Made by a program: the position numbers and the translations under genes
Source of the DNA: Acidobacteriota bacterium
Lineage (GTDB): Bacteria; Acidobacteriota; Terriglobia; Acidiferrales; UBA7541
Length of the DNA: 64,000 nt
Reading direction: 5' to 3'
Assembly (NCBI GenBank): GCA_013289835.1
Contig: JABCZG010000004.1
Span: 124,001-188,000 of the forward strand
Part shown: in pieces, positions 34,135-42,536 of the stretch
Position numbering within the stretch: the first letter of the stretch is position 1
How the letters are laid out: every line of letters begins with the position of its first letter
Notes under the pieces: generated by a model
What the model saw: only the letters and a program-made list of their open reading frames with translations
What the model was told of the DNA's origin: nothing
The model's database searches: none

Positions 34135-34890
34135 TTACTTGATGAAGAGAGTTTCGCGGAGCTGATCGCGGCCGACAAACGATTTCATGGTGCGGTAGCG
34201 GCCGAAGAGATCCTGAATTTCGCGGTTCTGATAAACCCTCTGCGCCGGACAGATGACCGTCGTCGAAATCACTTGCAGGGTGTTCGAATCCGCAACGCGG
34301 TAGCGCTGAAATCCTTCCGGCTTCTTGCTGTGAAACATCGCAAATACTACGCCGGCAGGCCGCAGCAATTCCGTCAGACTCGCCACGATTTGCTTCACCA
34401 GCGTAGGTTCCAGATAGTCCAGCAAATCCCACAGCAGCACGGCATCAAACGTGGAGCGGGAGTACTGAAGATTGTCCGCCAGGAAGCGTGTCGCGCGGCC
34501 CGTCGGCGTCATATCAAGCGTCTCGATGGCCGTCACGTCATTTCGCAGCCGCGCTTCTTCTTCGGTGAGGAAACCCTTCCATCCGCGAAGAATGTCTTCC
34601 GAAGACACACGGAACCCGCGTTCGATGAAGAAGCTCAGAGTCGTTTGCCACGCGGGCCCCAAGTCGAGCAGCGTACCTCGGCCCAGGCCGTCGAGGTTCC
34701 ACAAGAACTCTTTCAAGCCATTGGAAACGCGCGTGGACTCATGCGGCTCTGGTGGACGAGCGGAGCCCACCGCACCCACCGGGGGTCCCGGTGTGCGAGA
34801 GCGTGAATTTGAAAGCACCTGTCGGGAGACATCGCGGCCCGTCCCACCCGCGATTCCAATGTTGAGGCCGAGTTTATGCAGGAAGCTCAT
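34135..34890 (-). CDS. SAM-dependent methyltransferase-like protein next to bactofilin
   Basis: A 251-residue protein whose centre has a class I methyltransferase layout: 'LGRGTLLDLGPAWQTTLSFF' as a degenerate motif I, an acidic residue at the end of strand 2 ('VSSEDIL'), 'FDAVLLWDLLDYL' as motif II, and 'LRPAGVVFAMFHSKK'. The glycine loop is weak (Leu-Gly-Pro-Ala), so catalysis is uncertain. The first 55 residues are low-complexity and Pro/Ser-rich. Its ATG is three bases after the bactofilin stop, so the two should be co-translated. Target unknown. Confidence 0.7.
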   Translation of the reverse strand: MSFLHKLGLNIGIAGGTGRDVSRQVLSNSRSRTPGPPVGAVGSARPPEPHESTRVSNGLKEFLWNLDGLGRGTLLDLGPAWQTTLSFFIERGFRVSSEDILRGWKGFLTEEEARLRNDVTAIETLDMTPTGRATRFLADNLQYSRSTFDAVLLWDLLDYLEPTLVKQIVASLTELLRPAGVVFAMFHSKKPEGFQRYRVADSNTLQVISTTVICPAQRVYQNREIQDLFGRYRTMKSFVGRDQLRETLFIK

Positions 34891-34893
34891 CGA

Positions 34894-35436
34894 TTAATCC
34901 GCCGCTGTACCGGAACTCAGGGCCCTGGTGTCAGAAGATTTGTTAGCCGTGGCGATCGCCGCCTTTGTTTCGGAAATCTTGCTTGGCTGCCTGCCGGCCT
35001 CCACTTTGCCGCGCAACAGTGCCCCGTCCTCAATGGCGAGGCGATCGGTTTGCACTTCGCCGGTAACTTCGCCGGTGCTCCACAGTTGCACTTTGTCGCG
35101 GCCTGTGACTTTTCCCTCAACCTTGCCGCGCACGATGACTTCGCGGGCAGTCACGTCCGCCTTCACCGTTCCGTTCGGTCCGATAGTCAAGCTGCCATTC
35201 GTCAGGCTGAGTTTTCCATCCACGACGCCGTCAACAAAAAGATCTTCGCTGCCGGTTACCTCGCCTTTGATTTTAATACCCTGGCTGATGCACGCCGAGG
35301 CGCGCGACGAAACGGGGAGTGTGCCAAGCGTTGAATGAGTGCCGCCAGGAGTTGCGCCAGACGCAGGCACAGAACTCAGGGGAGCTGGTGGATTGTCGGA
35401 AACCCCTTGAGGCTTCGCATCGTCTTTTTTCCACAT
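34894..35436 (-). CDS. Bactofilin (polymer-forming cytoskeletal protein)
   Basis: About 180 residues. I start at ATG 35436 ('MWKKDDAKPQG') because GAGG lies six bases before it; ATG 35451 is an alternative. After a Pro/Ser-rich N-terminal tail comes the bactofilin beta-helix: 'GIKIKGEVTGSEDLFVDGVV', 'GSLTIGPNGTVKADVTAREV', 'VRGKVEGKVTGRDKVQL' and 'TGEVTGEVQTDRLAIEDGAL', with the regular Gly/hydrophobic spacing of the domain. Bactofilins polymerise without nucleotide at the membrane and act in shape or polar organisation. First gene of a two-gene unit with the methyltransferase-like gene. Confidence 0.9.
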   Translation of the reverse strand: MWKKDDAKPQGVSDNPPAPLSSVPASGATPGGTHSTLGTLPVSSRASACISQGIKIKGEVTGSEDLFVDGVVDGKLSLTNGSLTIGPNGTVKADVTAREVIVRGKVEGKVTGRDKVQLWSTGEVTGEVQTDRLAIEDGALLRGKVEAGRQPSKISETKAAIATANKSSDTRALSSGTAAD

Positions 35437-35585
35437 CTGACACCTCGACATCGAAACTTGGATTTTCGAAGCCGCTGTTCGCAGGGTTGGGTTGAGACTG
35501 CGACTCTGAAGTGTCAACATAGTACAGCACTTAACCGCTGTAAACAAGTATGGAGGGTAGCAAATGTGGGGTGTTTCCTGAAAGG

Positions 35586-36296
35586 CTATACTAGTAATTG
35601 CGGAATTGGTGCTCCCAAACCCACTACGGATTGCGTTGTCTCACGTGTCTCACCCTTGCCATGCAAATCCCAAATGGCCTCCAGCATGCCAGCGAATTCG
35701 TGCGTTAACTCTTTGATAGACTTACGCTTTTCCCACCAATGCTGCGGGTCGAAGTCGCCATCGTGAGCGCTGGCCACGCGCAGTTCCATGCCCTGTGGAA
35801 AAACTTTCTGAAAAATATATCGTGTGCGTCGGGTGTGATAGTTCGAGGTAACGATGATTGCGCTCCGCCATTTTCGTTCCCTCACGAGCTTCTTGAGCGC
35901 CTCTGCTTCTTCCTCCGTGCTGTCTGCATCGTGGGTGAAGCGCACGATCTTGTCTTTCGGCACGCCGCGCTCGATCAAATCATGCTCCATCAATTCCGCG
36001 ATGCCAGCGTTCGGCCGCAGGCGCCTTCCGCTCGCCACCACTACCGGCGCCTTCCCTTCCCTGAATAATTCAGCAGCTCTTGTAGACCGATCGGCATAAA
36101 AATTGTCGTCGCCGAGCACGATGAGCACATCCGCGCGGTCAAGGGGATCCTCGACAATCCACGCTTCGCCTACAGAACTCAGCATGGGCCGCCGCACGAG
36201 GTACAGAACGACGCAGAACACCACAAGACAGATCACGATAATCAGGTTGACGAACGCGCCGCCCTGTTCGGCTGTCTTCGAAACTGCATGCTTCAT
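35586..36296 (-). CDS. YdcF/SanA-like DUF218 membrane protein
   Basis: A 236-residue protein with one N-terminal membrane helix ('LIIVICLVVFCVVLYLV', about residues 19-35) and a DUF218 domain: 'ADVLIVLGDDNFYADRSTRA', 'APVVVASGRRLRPN', 'HDADSTEEEAEALKKLV' and 'AIIVTSNYHTRRTRYIF'. DUF218 proteins such as SanA, YdcF and ElyC act on envelope precursors, possibly lipid-linked intermediates. The ATG overlaps the galT stop as ATGA, so it is translated with the uridylyltransferase-like gene. Confidence 0.85.
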   Translation of the reverse strand: MKHAVSKTAEQGGAFVNLIIVICLVVFCVVLYLVRRPMLSSVGEAWIVEDPLDRADVLIVLGDDNFYADRSTRAAELFREGKAPVVVASGRRLRPNAGIAELMEHDLIERGVPKDKIVRFTHDADSTEEEAEALKKLVRERKWRSAIIVTSNYHTRRTRYIFQKVFPQGMELRVASAHDGDFDPQHWWEKRKSIKELTHEFAGMLEAIWDLHGKGETRETTQSVVGLGAPIPQLLV

Positions 36297-37273
36297 GAAT
36301 TCGGATCCAGCGCGCGCAATTGGGCCGCCGCTTCTTCCGGCAGCTCTCCATTGAAGTACACTTCTTTGATGCTGTAGGACTTGCTGCGTCTCTCCACGAT
36401 CGGCAGGATTTCGATGTGCCAATGATAGTCTTCCGCCAGTGTCTTCCAATACCCTGCCAATTCACCCTTTTTACTCTTCGTGCTGGGAGCCGTGTGCACA
36501 ACCAGGTGAAACGCCGGCGCTACCTTTTCCACGCGCCGCAGAACGCGGCCCAATAACGCTGCGAGCTGCTTGCGATTTGCTGCCGGGCGCGGCTGTTCAA
36601 ACAGGTGATTATGCCTGCGGTGCAATAGCCAGATTTCATAGGGCACTCGCGACGCATAAGGACAAATCGCGTAGTAATCGCCCTGTACATCCACGATTCG
36701 CTTCCCCTGCTTTTCTTCCTGGCGGACCGTATCGCAGAATATGCAGCGCTCTTTGTCTTTGAACCATTCATGGGCAGAGCTCAGCTCGTATTTAATCCTG
36801 CGCGGCACAAAGATGGTGGCGGTGATCTGCGAGTGGGCGTGGGTCCATTCTTCTCCCGCCGACGCGCCTTGATTCTTGAAGACACTGACGTACTTGAATC
36901 GCGGATCCTTCTTCAAATCAGCGATGCGCGCGACCCAGACCCACAGGACGCGCTCAATCTCCTCGTCGCTGAACTGCGACATGCGTTTGTCGTGCAGCGG
37001 CGTTTCCACCACCACTTCATGCGCGCCGATGGCGCCCATTTTGTCGTACATGCCTTCAGCCAATCGCCCCGGCTCACCTTCGACGTGGTAGAGCGGCTGG
37101 GGATGCGGCAACACGCAGACTTGCCATGGGCCTTCCGACGGCCTTGTCAGGATCGTCCGCTGCTTTTCGATTTTCGCCGGCTCCAGCGGGCATTCCTCGG
37201 CCGATTCGCTGAGTGTGTCTCGCTGCCCCAGGATGACCCAGCTCTGTGTGATGGGATCTCTTCGAAGTTCCAT
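36293..37273 (-). CDS. galT: GalT-like galactose-1-phosphate uridylyltransferase
   Basis: A 326-residue nucleotidyl-transferase of the HIT superfamily. It opens with 'MELRRDPITQSWVILGQRD', a normal GalT start. The active site is 'EWTHAHSQITATIFVPRRI' with the His-x-His-x-Gln nucleophile region, and 'CIFCDTVRQEE' could hold a zinc pair (Cys-x-x-Cys). The C-terminal 'YHWHIEILPIVERRS' is also typical. True GalT activity or a related nucleotide-sugar transfer is likely. It lies nine bases after a ferredoxin-type gene and overlaps the DUF218 gene, an unusual trio. Confidence 0.85.
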   Translation of the reverse strand: MELRRDPITQSWVILGQRDTLSESAEECPLEPAKIEKQRTILTRPSEGPWQVCVLPHPQPLYHVEGEPGRLAEGMYDKMGAIGAHEVVVETPLHDKRMSQFSDEEIERVLWVWVARIADLKKDPRFKYVSVFKNQGASAGEEWTHAHSQITATIFVPRRIKYELSSAHEWFKDKERCIFCDTVRQEEKQGKRIVDVQGDYYAICPYASRVPYEIWLLHRRHNHLFEQPRPAANRKQLAALLGRVLRRVEKVAPAFHLVVHTAPSTKSKKGELAGYWKTLAEDYHWHIEILPIVERRSKSYSIKEVYFNGELPEEAAAQLRALDPNS

Positions 37274-37282
37274 GCCGTATCT

Positions 37283-37738
37283 TTAACGGGTATAGCGCGC
37301 GGGAGTGGGGCCCTGCTCCAGGCGGTGACGGTCCCAAATGGCGCCTTCGCGGGTGAAGTAGGCCATTTCAAAATCTTGCGTTAATTCGAGCGCATCCGTT
37401 GGGCAAGCATCCTCGCAAAGCCCGCAGAACATGCAACGCGAAGTGTCATACGTGAAGGTCGTCAGCACTTTGCGGCGCGTGGCGTCATCGCGCTCCCAAC
37501 CGACCACGATGAGATTTTCAGGGCAAGCCAGCGCGCAGAGATTGCAGCCGATGCAAAGCGTCTCGTTTGTCTCCGGGTTATTGTTCAGCCGCGGCGCGCC
37601 GCGATAGCGCTCCGCCACCATCGGCCGCTCGAGCGGATATTGTTCCGTGACGATATTCTTGGGATTTTGGGCGCGAAATGTGACCGCAAGCCCCTTCAAG
37701 AAATCCACTTGAAACAATCGTTCCAGGAGTTCTCTCAT
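37283..37738 (-). CDS. Orphan NuoI-like 2[4Fe-4S] protein
   Basis: About 151 residues from ATG 37738. Two classical 4Fe-4S motifs, 'CIGCNLCALACP' and 'CMFCGLCEDACPTDALELT', sit in the NuoI arrangement, preceded by 'LFQVDFLKGLAVTFR' and 'VTEQYPLERPMVAERYRG', which are the usual NuoI N-terminal features. No other complex I subunit flanks it; instead galT follows nine bases later. It may supply a second copy of subunit I or another membrane electron carrier. Confident for family, not for its complex. Confidence 0.85.
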   Translation of the reverse strand: MRELLERLFQVDFLKGLAVTFRAQNPKNIVTEQYPLERPMVAERYRGAPRLNNNPETNETLCIGCNLCALACPENLIVVGWERDDATRRKVLTTFTYDTSRCMFCGLCEDACPTDALELTQDFEMAYFTREGAIWDRHRLEQGPTPARYTR

Positions 37739-37833
37739 GCGCTGTAGTTTGTTTCTCCCCCACGCAATTGTCAAGCAAACTGACGACCCGCTCTTTCTCT
37801 GTCCCTGGGACGCTTGGCGCTTCCGAGTTGCGT

Positions 37834-37881
37834 ATTCTCTTCTCCGTGCCCTCTGTGTTCTCAGTGCCCTCTGTGTAAGTT
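37834..37881. repeat. CTCTGTG-type dispersed intergenic repeat
   Basis: Reads as reiterated C(C/T)CTGTG blocks. In reverse complement it resembles 58699-58740 ('CAGAGAACTCAGAGG', 'CACAGAG' and 'AGAAGAGAA'). It lies just before the tadA start. Confidence 0.6.
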
Positions 37882-37907
37882 ACTTCCGCATGTTATTCTC
37901 TCGCGAG

Positions 37908-38357
37908 ATGCACGCTGACATTCAATTCATGCAGGAGGCGTTGGCCGAAGCGCGCGCTGCGGCAGCGGCCGGTGAAGTCCCAATCGGCGCCGTCCTGATC
38001 CACAACGACGCGATTCTCTCCCGCTCCGGCAATCGCACCATCCGTGATTGCGATCCCACGGCCCACGCTGAAATTACCGTTCTACGTGAAGCCGCGCGTC
38101 TGCTCGGCAACTATCGTCTCGCCGAGACCACCCTTTACGTCACCATCGAGCCCTGCAGCATGTGCGCCGGCGCGATCATTCAAGCCCGCGTCCCGCGTCT
38201 GGTATACGGTGCGGACGACCCCAAAGGCGGAGCCGTCCGCTCTTGCTTCGAAATTCTTTCCAATCCATGCCTCAACCATCAGGTCGAAATCACTTCCGGT
38301 GTCCTCGCAGCAGACTGCGCCGCCATCCTCCAGTCCTTCTTCGCAGAACGACGTTGA
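37908..38357 (+). CDS. tadA: tRNA(adenine-34) deaminase
   Basis: Converts A34 of tRNA-Arg(ACG) to inosine, essential in most bacteria. About 149 residues from ATG 37908; ATG 37890 is possible but the family starts near 'IQFMQEALAEARAAAA'. The zinc site is complete: His53 and catalytic Glu55 in 'PTAHAEITVLREA' and 'EPCSMCAGAI' with Cys83 and Cys86. The tRNA-Arg(ACG) that would be its target is encoded at 22.9 kb in the window. A tRNA-Ser gene begins 73 bases after its stop. Confidence 0.93.
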   Translation: MHADIQFMQEALAEARAAAAAGEVPIGAVLIHNDAILSRSGNRTIRDCDPTAHAEITVLREAARLLGNYRLAETTLYVTIEPCSMCAGAIIQARVPRLVYGADDPKGGAVRSCFEILSNPCLNHQVEITSGVLAADCAAILQSFFAERR

Positions 38358-38430
38358 GCAGTATCTTGCCGCGCAGACGGTCATAGCCCGCACTCCCTCT
38401 CTCTGTTAAAATAAAGGCTCGAACGACCGC

Positions 38431-38520
<90 letters not shown>

Positions 38521-38585
38521 TTTTCAAGTGGTCCCGGTTGCCGCGGGAGTTCGCCTGCGGGCTCCGATGCTCTCAGCGCGGCTCA

Positions 38586-38600
38586 AGTTCGAATCCCACC
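38586..38600 (+). repeat. tRNA T-arm remnant after tRNA-Ser
   Basis: The 14 bases GTTCGAATCCCACC repeat the T-arm of the tRNA-Ser just upstream (same string at 38497-38510), spaced by 90 bases and followed by a degraded acceptor-like TTCCTTGCA. This may be a partial tRNA duplication or an attachment-like scar. Confidence 0.55.
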
Positions 38601-38632
38601 TTCCTTGCAAAAATCCGCTATTCTAGGAATTG

Positions 38633-38863
38633 ATGATCCTGCGCACGGTCGAACAGGTCCGACGAGTCTTTCTTGTAATTGCTGGATTTACGCTGTTGCT
38701 CGCGGGTGTGGTTATGCTGGTCACACCGGGCCCGGGGATGCTGGTGATCCTTCTTGGGCTTGGTTTGCTGGCGGCGGAATTTGTATGGGCGCGTCGGTTG
38801 ATGGATCGCATCAAGCATGAGGGCGGGCGCCTGAAAGATGCTGTCCTGCGCCAGGGGAAGTAA
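38633..38863 (+). CDS. Small PGPGW-family membrane protein
   Basis: About 76 residues. A central pair of hydrophobic helices flanks the marker 'TPGPGMLVILLGLGLLAAEF', where the family normally has PGPGW followed by a Gly/Leu helix. A basic amphipathic tail with 'WARRLMDRIKHEGG' follows. ATG 38633 (TTG 38630 adds one residue). Function of the family is not known. It is 25 bases before an SDR gene start and may share its promoter. Confidence 0.75.
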   Translation: MILRTVEQVRRVFLVIAGFTLLLAGVVMLVTPGPGMLVILLGLGLLAAEFVWARRLMDRIKHEGGRLKDAVLRQGK

Positions 38864-38888
38864 ACAAAACACCTTCTTGGAGGTCACT

Positions 38889-39698
38889 TTGTCACAGGCG
38901 ATGACACCGACGGCGGGCAACTGGTTTGGCAAATGGGCGCTCATTACGGGAGCAAGCGCGGGGATTGGCGTGGCCTTCGCCGAGGAGTTGGCTGCTGGCG
39001 GAACGAAGCTTGTTTTGACCGCGCGTCGCAAGGATCGCCTGGAGGCCTTGGCGAAAAAATTAACGGAAAGCTACAAAGTTCAGACGGAAGTATTTGCCGC
39101 CGATTTGGCGGAGCCGAGTGCGCCGGAAAAAATCTTTGCGTTTACGAAAGAAAAAGGAATCGAGATCGATCTTCTGATTAACAATGCCGGCTTTGGCCAA
39201 TATGGTGAGCTCCCGTCGGTCGACCCGCAACGATTGCTGGATATGGTGCAAGTGAATTGCAGCGCCGTCGTGCACCTTACGCGGCTGTTTCTGCCGCCGA
39301 TGATCGCGCGGCGAAAGGGCGATGTGCTGATTCTGGCATCTACAGCGTCTTTCCAGGCGGTGCCATATATTTCGACGTATGCGGCTACGAAAGCGTTCGA
39401 TCTTCTGTTTGCGGAAGGACTCGCGGAAGAGATGAAGCCACATGGCATTCGCGTTTGCGCGTTGTGCCCGGGCTCGACAGAATCCGAGTTTCATGTGGTT
39501 GCAGGGCAGGACAAGTTCATTCCAAACGCAGAGACGGCGGAAAAGGTAGCGCATACCGGCCTCAAAGCGCTGGCGGCAGGAAAGAGCTATGTAATCTCGG
39601 GTCTCGGCAACTACCTCGGCGCCCACGGGGAGCGGCTGGTGCCGCGCCGCTTCGTCACCAAAGTGGCCGCGGGAATGTTCAAGCCGAAAACAAAATAG
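38889..39698 (+). CDS. Short-chain dehydrogenase/reductase
   Basis: Cytoplasmic NAD(P)-dependent SDR of 269 residues. Cofactor motif 'LITGASAGIGVAFAEELA', 'DLLINNAGFGQYG', catalytic Ser in 'LILASTASFQAVPY' and 'YAATKAFDLLFAEGL' with the Tyr-x3-Lys pair are all present, then 'GIRVCALCPGSTESEF'. I choose TTG 38889, five bases after GGAGG; ATG 38901 would leave 17 bases of spacing. Substrate not predictable. Confidence 0.88.
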   Translation: MSQAMTPTAGNWFGKWALITGASAGIGVAFAEELAAGGTKLVLTARRKDRLEALAKKLTESYKVQTEVFAADLAEPSAPEKIFAFTKEKGIEIDLLINNAGFGQYGELPSVDPQRLLDMVQVNCSAVVHLTRLFLPPMIARRKGDVLILASTASFQAVPYISTYAATKAFDLLFAEGLAEEMKPHGIRVCALCPGSTESEFHVVAGQDKFIPNAETAEKVAHTGLKALAAGKSYVISGLGNYLGAHGERLVPRRFVTKVAAGMFKPKTK

Positions 39699-39884
39699 CG
39701 GTTCCTATCTTTCCGTTTGTGAGATGCTCGCACTAGGAAGCTGGCTGGCTGAAGCCGTTCGTCTTCTGCCGCCCGACACGCATCCGGCCATTGCCACGTC
39801 TAACCCGTCGTGGAATCAAAGACTTCCAGCCTGGGCGCAGGTGCGCACAGATCTGGCGGGAACTTTTTACTCCGGGGCGAGGAA

Positions 39885-40526
39885 ATGTTAGATAAGGCCG
39901 GGCAGAATGTCTTACCAGGAGAGATGGGGATCGCTGAGCAAGAGAGAGACGGCGTTCTGTTGCGGCGGGCTGCCAAAGGCGATGAGGATGCATTTGCGCT
40001 CCTCTACCGGCGGCACCAGGCGGCTCTGTACCGTTTTGCGCTGCGCATGACGGGAAGCGCTTGGGCCGCGGAAGAGATTGTGCAGGACATATTCATGACC
40101 TTGATGCGCGACCCAAAGAAATATGACGCCGAGCGTGGGACGCTGGGCGCGTTTCTTTATGGAGTTGGACGGAACCGCATCATGAAGTACCTGGAACGCC
40201 TGCCTCGAGAAGTATCGCTGGAAGAAAAGAATGAAGACGGCAGCGGCGGGGGAATCGTTTTGCAGGATGTTTTTACCCCGGGAATGTGGGCGGAGCAGCG
40301 CGAACGACGCGAACAGGTGCGAGCCGCGGTGTTGGAGCTGCCCACGGAATTCCGCGAGGCTGTAGTGCTGTGTGAGCTCGAAGAGATGAGCTACGAAGAA
40401 GCGGCGCAGACGGCGGGATGCCCGATCGGGACAATCCGTTCGAGGCTGCATCGAGGGCGCGCGCTGCTGCTGGCGAAGCTGGAGATGCTGCGGGATGTGC
40501 CGCGGCGAGCCACGGCGGCGCGGTGA
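39885..40526 (+). CDS. ECF-type RNA polymerase sigma factor
   Basis: Sigma-70 region 2 starts at 'LLRRAAKGDEDAFALLYRRH' and holds 'AEEIVQDIFMTLMRDPKKYD' and 'GAFLYGVGRNRIMKYLERLP'; region 4 is 'LPTEFREAVVLCELEEMSYE' then 'CPIGTIRSRLHRGRALL'. Both are intact, no region 3, so it is an ECF sigma. The start is uncertain between ATG 39885 and ATG 39924. It is followed 57 bases later by a zinc-binding anti-sigma gene, the usual control pair. Confidence 0.92.
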   Translation: MLDKAGQNVLPGEMGIAEQERDGVLLRRAAKGDEDAFALLYRRHQAALYRFALRMTGSAWAAEEIVQDIFMTLMRDPKKYDAERGTLGAFLYGVGRNRIMKYLERLPREVSLEEKNEDGSGGGIVLQDVFTPGMWAEQRERREQVRAAVLELPTEFREAVVLCELEEMSYEEAAQTAGCPIGTIRSRLHRGRALLLAKLEMLRDVPRRATAAR

Positions 40527-40583
40527 ATTTTCGAATGAAGTTTGGTGAATGGTTTGCGGTGCCGAGAGCAAGGGAAGTGAAAA

Positions 40584-41243
40584 ATGAAGTGCGAAGAATT
40601 TGAAGCGATTGGATTGGATGCGGAGCGCGACGCTTCGGTGAGCGAAGTGGAGTGGGCGGCGGCGCGGGAGCACGCCAGCACGTGTTCACGGTGCGCGGCG
40701 TTGCAGGATTCCTGGCAGGTGGCGCGCCTGGAGATGGTGGCACTTGCGGAAGATACGGATTTGGCGCAGGCCCCGGCACGTGTTGAGATGCGCTTGCGGC
40801 AAGAGTTCCGCACGCGGCATCGCACATTGAAAGTGCGGCGCGCGGCGGTGATAGCCACGTGGGCGTTGGCGACCGCGGCGGTTCTTGTGGGTGCGGTGAG
40901 CTGGCGAGATTGGAGAATCAGCCAGCGAGAGGAAGCCGCGAAGCACGCGAACTCCGTGCAGATTGCGAACGCAGCGGCTGGGAATCACGAACCTCTGTCA
41001 CCGGGCGCCGCTGCAAGCGCGGATTCTTTGGTGGCGGACAACGAGATGAATGATTTCACGTTTTTGCCCGGAGCTTTGCCCGCGGATACCGACGATGCCG
41101 CAATCGTGCGCGTGCGCATGCAACGCAGCACATTGGGTGCGCTGGGTTTACCGGTGAACGAAGAGCGCGCGGGCGAATGGATTCAAGTGGATCTGCTGGT
41201 GGGAAATGACGGGTTGCCGCAGGCAGTCCGATTGCTGCAATAG
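40584..41243 (+). CDS. Membrane anti-sigma factor with zinc-finger motif
   Basis: 219 residues. The N-terminus carries the anti-sigma zinc motif His30-x3-Cys34-x2-Cys37 ('EHASTCSRC'), which binds region 2 and 4 of its sigma. One membrane helix follows ('AAVIATWALATAAVLVGAV', about residues 87-105), then a periplasmic domain of about 110 residues ending in 'WIQVDLLVGNDGLPQAVRLL'. Signal sensing would be outside the membrane. Directly after the ECF sigma gene, so it probably holds that sigma inactive until an envelope signal is received. Confidence 0.88.
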   Translation: MKCEEFEAIGLDAERDASVSEVEWAAAREHASTCSRCAALQDSWQVARLEMVALAEDTDLAQAPARVEMRLRQEFRTRHRTLKVRRAAVIATWALATAAVLVGAVSWRDWRISQREEAAKHANSVQIANAAAGNHEPLSPGAAASADSLVADNEMNDFTFLPGALPADTDDAAIVRVRMQRSTLGALGLPVNEERAGEWIQVDLLVGNDGLPQAVRLLQ

Positions 41244-41302
41244 AGATTCGCCGAAGAAGATTGCAGGGCGGCGAGCAGTGCGTTTCGGAGAGGGATGGAC
41301 TC

Positions 41303-41470
41303 ATGGGAGCGCCAGCGTTCTGGGAAAAGATACGCCCCATGGTTCGGAATGAAGTGCATGAGCAGCGAGATTGGTTTTCGGAATGGACGGCGCGAGTGAA
41401 GACGGCTGTAGCCGACATCGCCGCAACAAAGAGTTCACAACGGCTCGGGAGAGAAGAGGAGAAAGAATGA
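41303..41470 (+). CDS. Small hypothetical protein in the sigma operon
   Basis: 55 residues ('MGAPAFWEKIRPMVRNEV...'), amphipathic and highly charged at the end (REEEKE). GGAGAGGG precedes the ATG by about eight bases and its stop overlaps the next ATG, which argues for translation with the secreted protein gene. No family recognised; it could also be a chance frame. Confidence 0.45.
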   Translation: MGAPAFWEKIRPMVRNEVHEQRDWFSEWTARVKTAVADIAATKSSQRLGREEEKE

Positions 41471-42345
41471 TGAATCACAGATTAACCTTGAGCTTGTTTC
41501 TGGGCGGGACACTGATGTTGACCGCTGGAATGGCGCGCGCACAGCAGGGGCCGCCTCCAGGCGGGGAGATGGCGCACGGCGGTCCGGGTGGCGGCTGGAT
41601 GGCGCCGCCGATTGGCGAGCGAATTGAATTGCTGGGCTTTGAAGGCATGCACGGCGGCAAGGTCGTGACGGGCGCGCCGTTCAGCGCTGTGGCTGTTTCC
41701 GTCTCGACGCAAACTCTCTCGGATGGCAACCAGATCACGAGGACAACGCATACGAGTCTTTTCCGCGACAGCCAGGGACGGTTCCGGAAAGAAGTGAATT
41801 TTTCCGCGATTGGAACGGTGGCGGAAGCGGGACAGCCGCGAACGTTTATCATGATTCACGATCCGGTGGCGCAAGTAGCTTTCGCACTGCAGCCCGACCA
41901 AAAAGTGGCGCACAAGATGGCGTTTTCCGGTCCCAGATCCGCGGCAGGCGGCAATGGGCAGAGCCGATTCGAGAGCCGCATGCAAAAAGAATTGGCCAAC
42001 GGAACCTTGAAGAAAGAAGAACTCGGCACGCAGACTATTGATGGCGTGCTGGCGACGGGAACGCGCTACACGCATACGATTGTGGCGGGGCAAATCGGAA
42101 ACGAGAAGCCTATCTCGGTGGTATCCGAGCAGTGGTATTCCGCCGATCTGCAAATGGTGGTGAAGAGCACGCGAACCGATCCGCGGTCGGGCACCACGAC
42201 GTACACCGTCACCAGTATTCAGAGGAGCGAGCCGGCGGCGTCGCTCTTTGCCGTGCCTTCGGACTACTCGGTTACGGAAGGCGGGCCTCGCGGCGGCCAT
42301 GCGCATGGCGGTGCGAGACAGGCGCCTCCAACGGATCCGCAGTAA
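41467..42345 (+). CDS. Secreted protein of unknown function in the ECF sigma operon
   Basis: 292 residues. A signal peptide ('LFLGGTLMLTAGMARA' before a Gln-rich start) leads into a Gly/Met/Pro-rich linker, then a beta-rich domain with 'FSAVAVSVSTQTLSDGNQIT', 'RTTHTSLFRDSQGRFRKEV', 'IDGVLATGTRYTHTIVAGQI' and 'VVSEQWYSADLQMVVKSTRT'. The end is again Gly/His/Pro-rich. The 'GRxRxE' and 'EQWYSxDLxxVVxS' patterns suggest a periplasmic beta-sandwich. As last gene of the sigma operon it may be a structural output of the envelope response. Not assigned to a named family. Confidence 0.7.
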   Translation: MMNHRLTLSLFLGGTLMLTAGMARAQQGPPPGGEMAHGGPGGGWMAPPIGERIELLGFEGMHGGKVVTGAPFSAVAVSVSTQTLSDGNQITRTTHTSLFRDSQGRFRKEVNFSAIGTVAEAGQPRTFIMIHDPVAQVAFALQPDQKVAHKMAFSGPRSAAGGNGQSRFESRMQKELANGTLKKEELGTQTIDGVLATGTRYTHTIVAGQIGNEKPISVVSEQWYSADLQMVVKSTRTDPRSGTTTYTVTSIQRSEPAASLFAVPSDYSVTEGGPRGGHAHGGARQAPPTDPQ

Positions 42346-42393
42346 GAACGCCGAAGTTTTCGGCGAGCTGTTTAACGATCTTCTCTCCTGAAG

Positions 42394-42450
42394 ACGGCAT
42401 GCCCTTTTCGCAGCAGCCCCCATCGCTGCGAGAAGGGCGTTGCCGTTTTT
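42394..42450 (+). terminator. Intrinsic terminator after the sigma operon
   Basis: Long stem ACGGCATGCCCTTTTCGCAGC pairing (20 of 21 positions allowing mismatches) with GCTGCGAGAAGGGCGTTGCCG, ten-base loop, then TTTTT. Ends the ECF operon 48 bases past its last stop. Confidence 0.85.
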
Positions 42451-42536
42451 GGACAGGAAGAAAAAATGAAGTAAAGAAGTAACGAGGTAACGATAAGCGG
42501 AAATGCAGCGTGCGGATGGACCTGTGCGCTGCGGTT

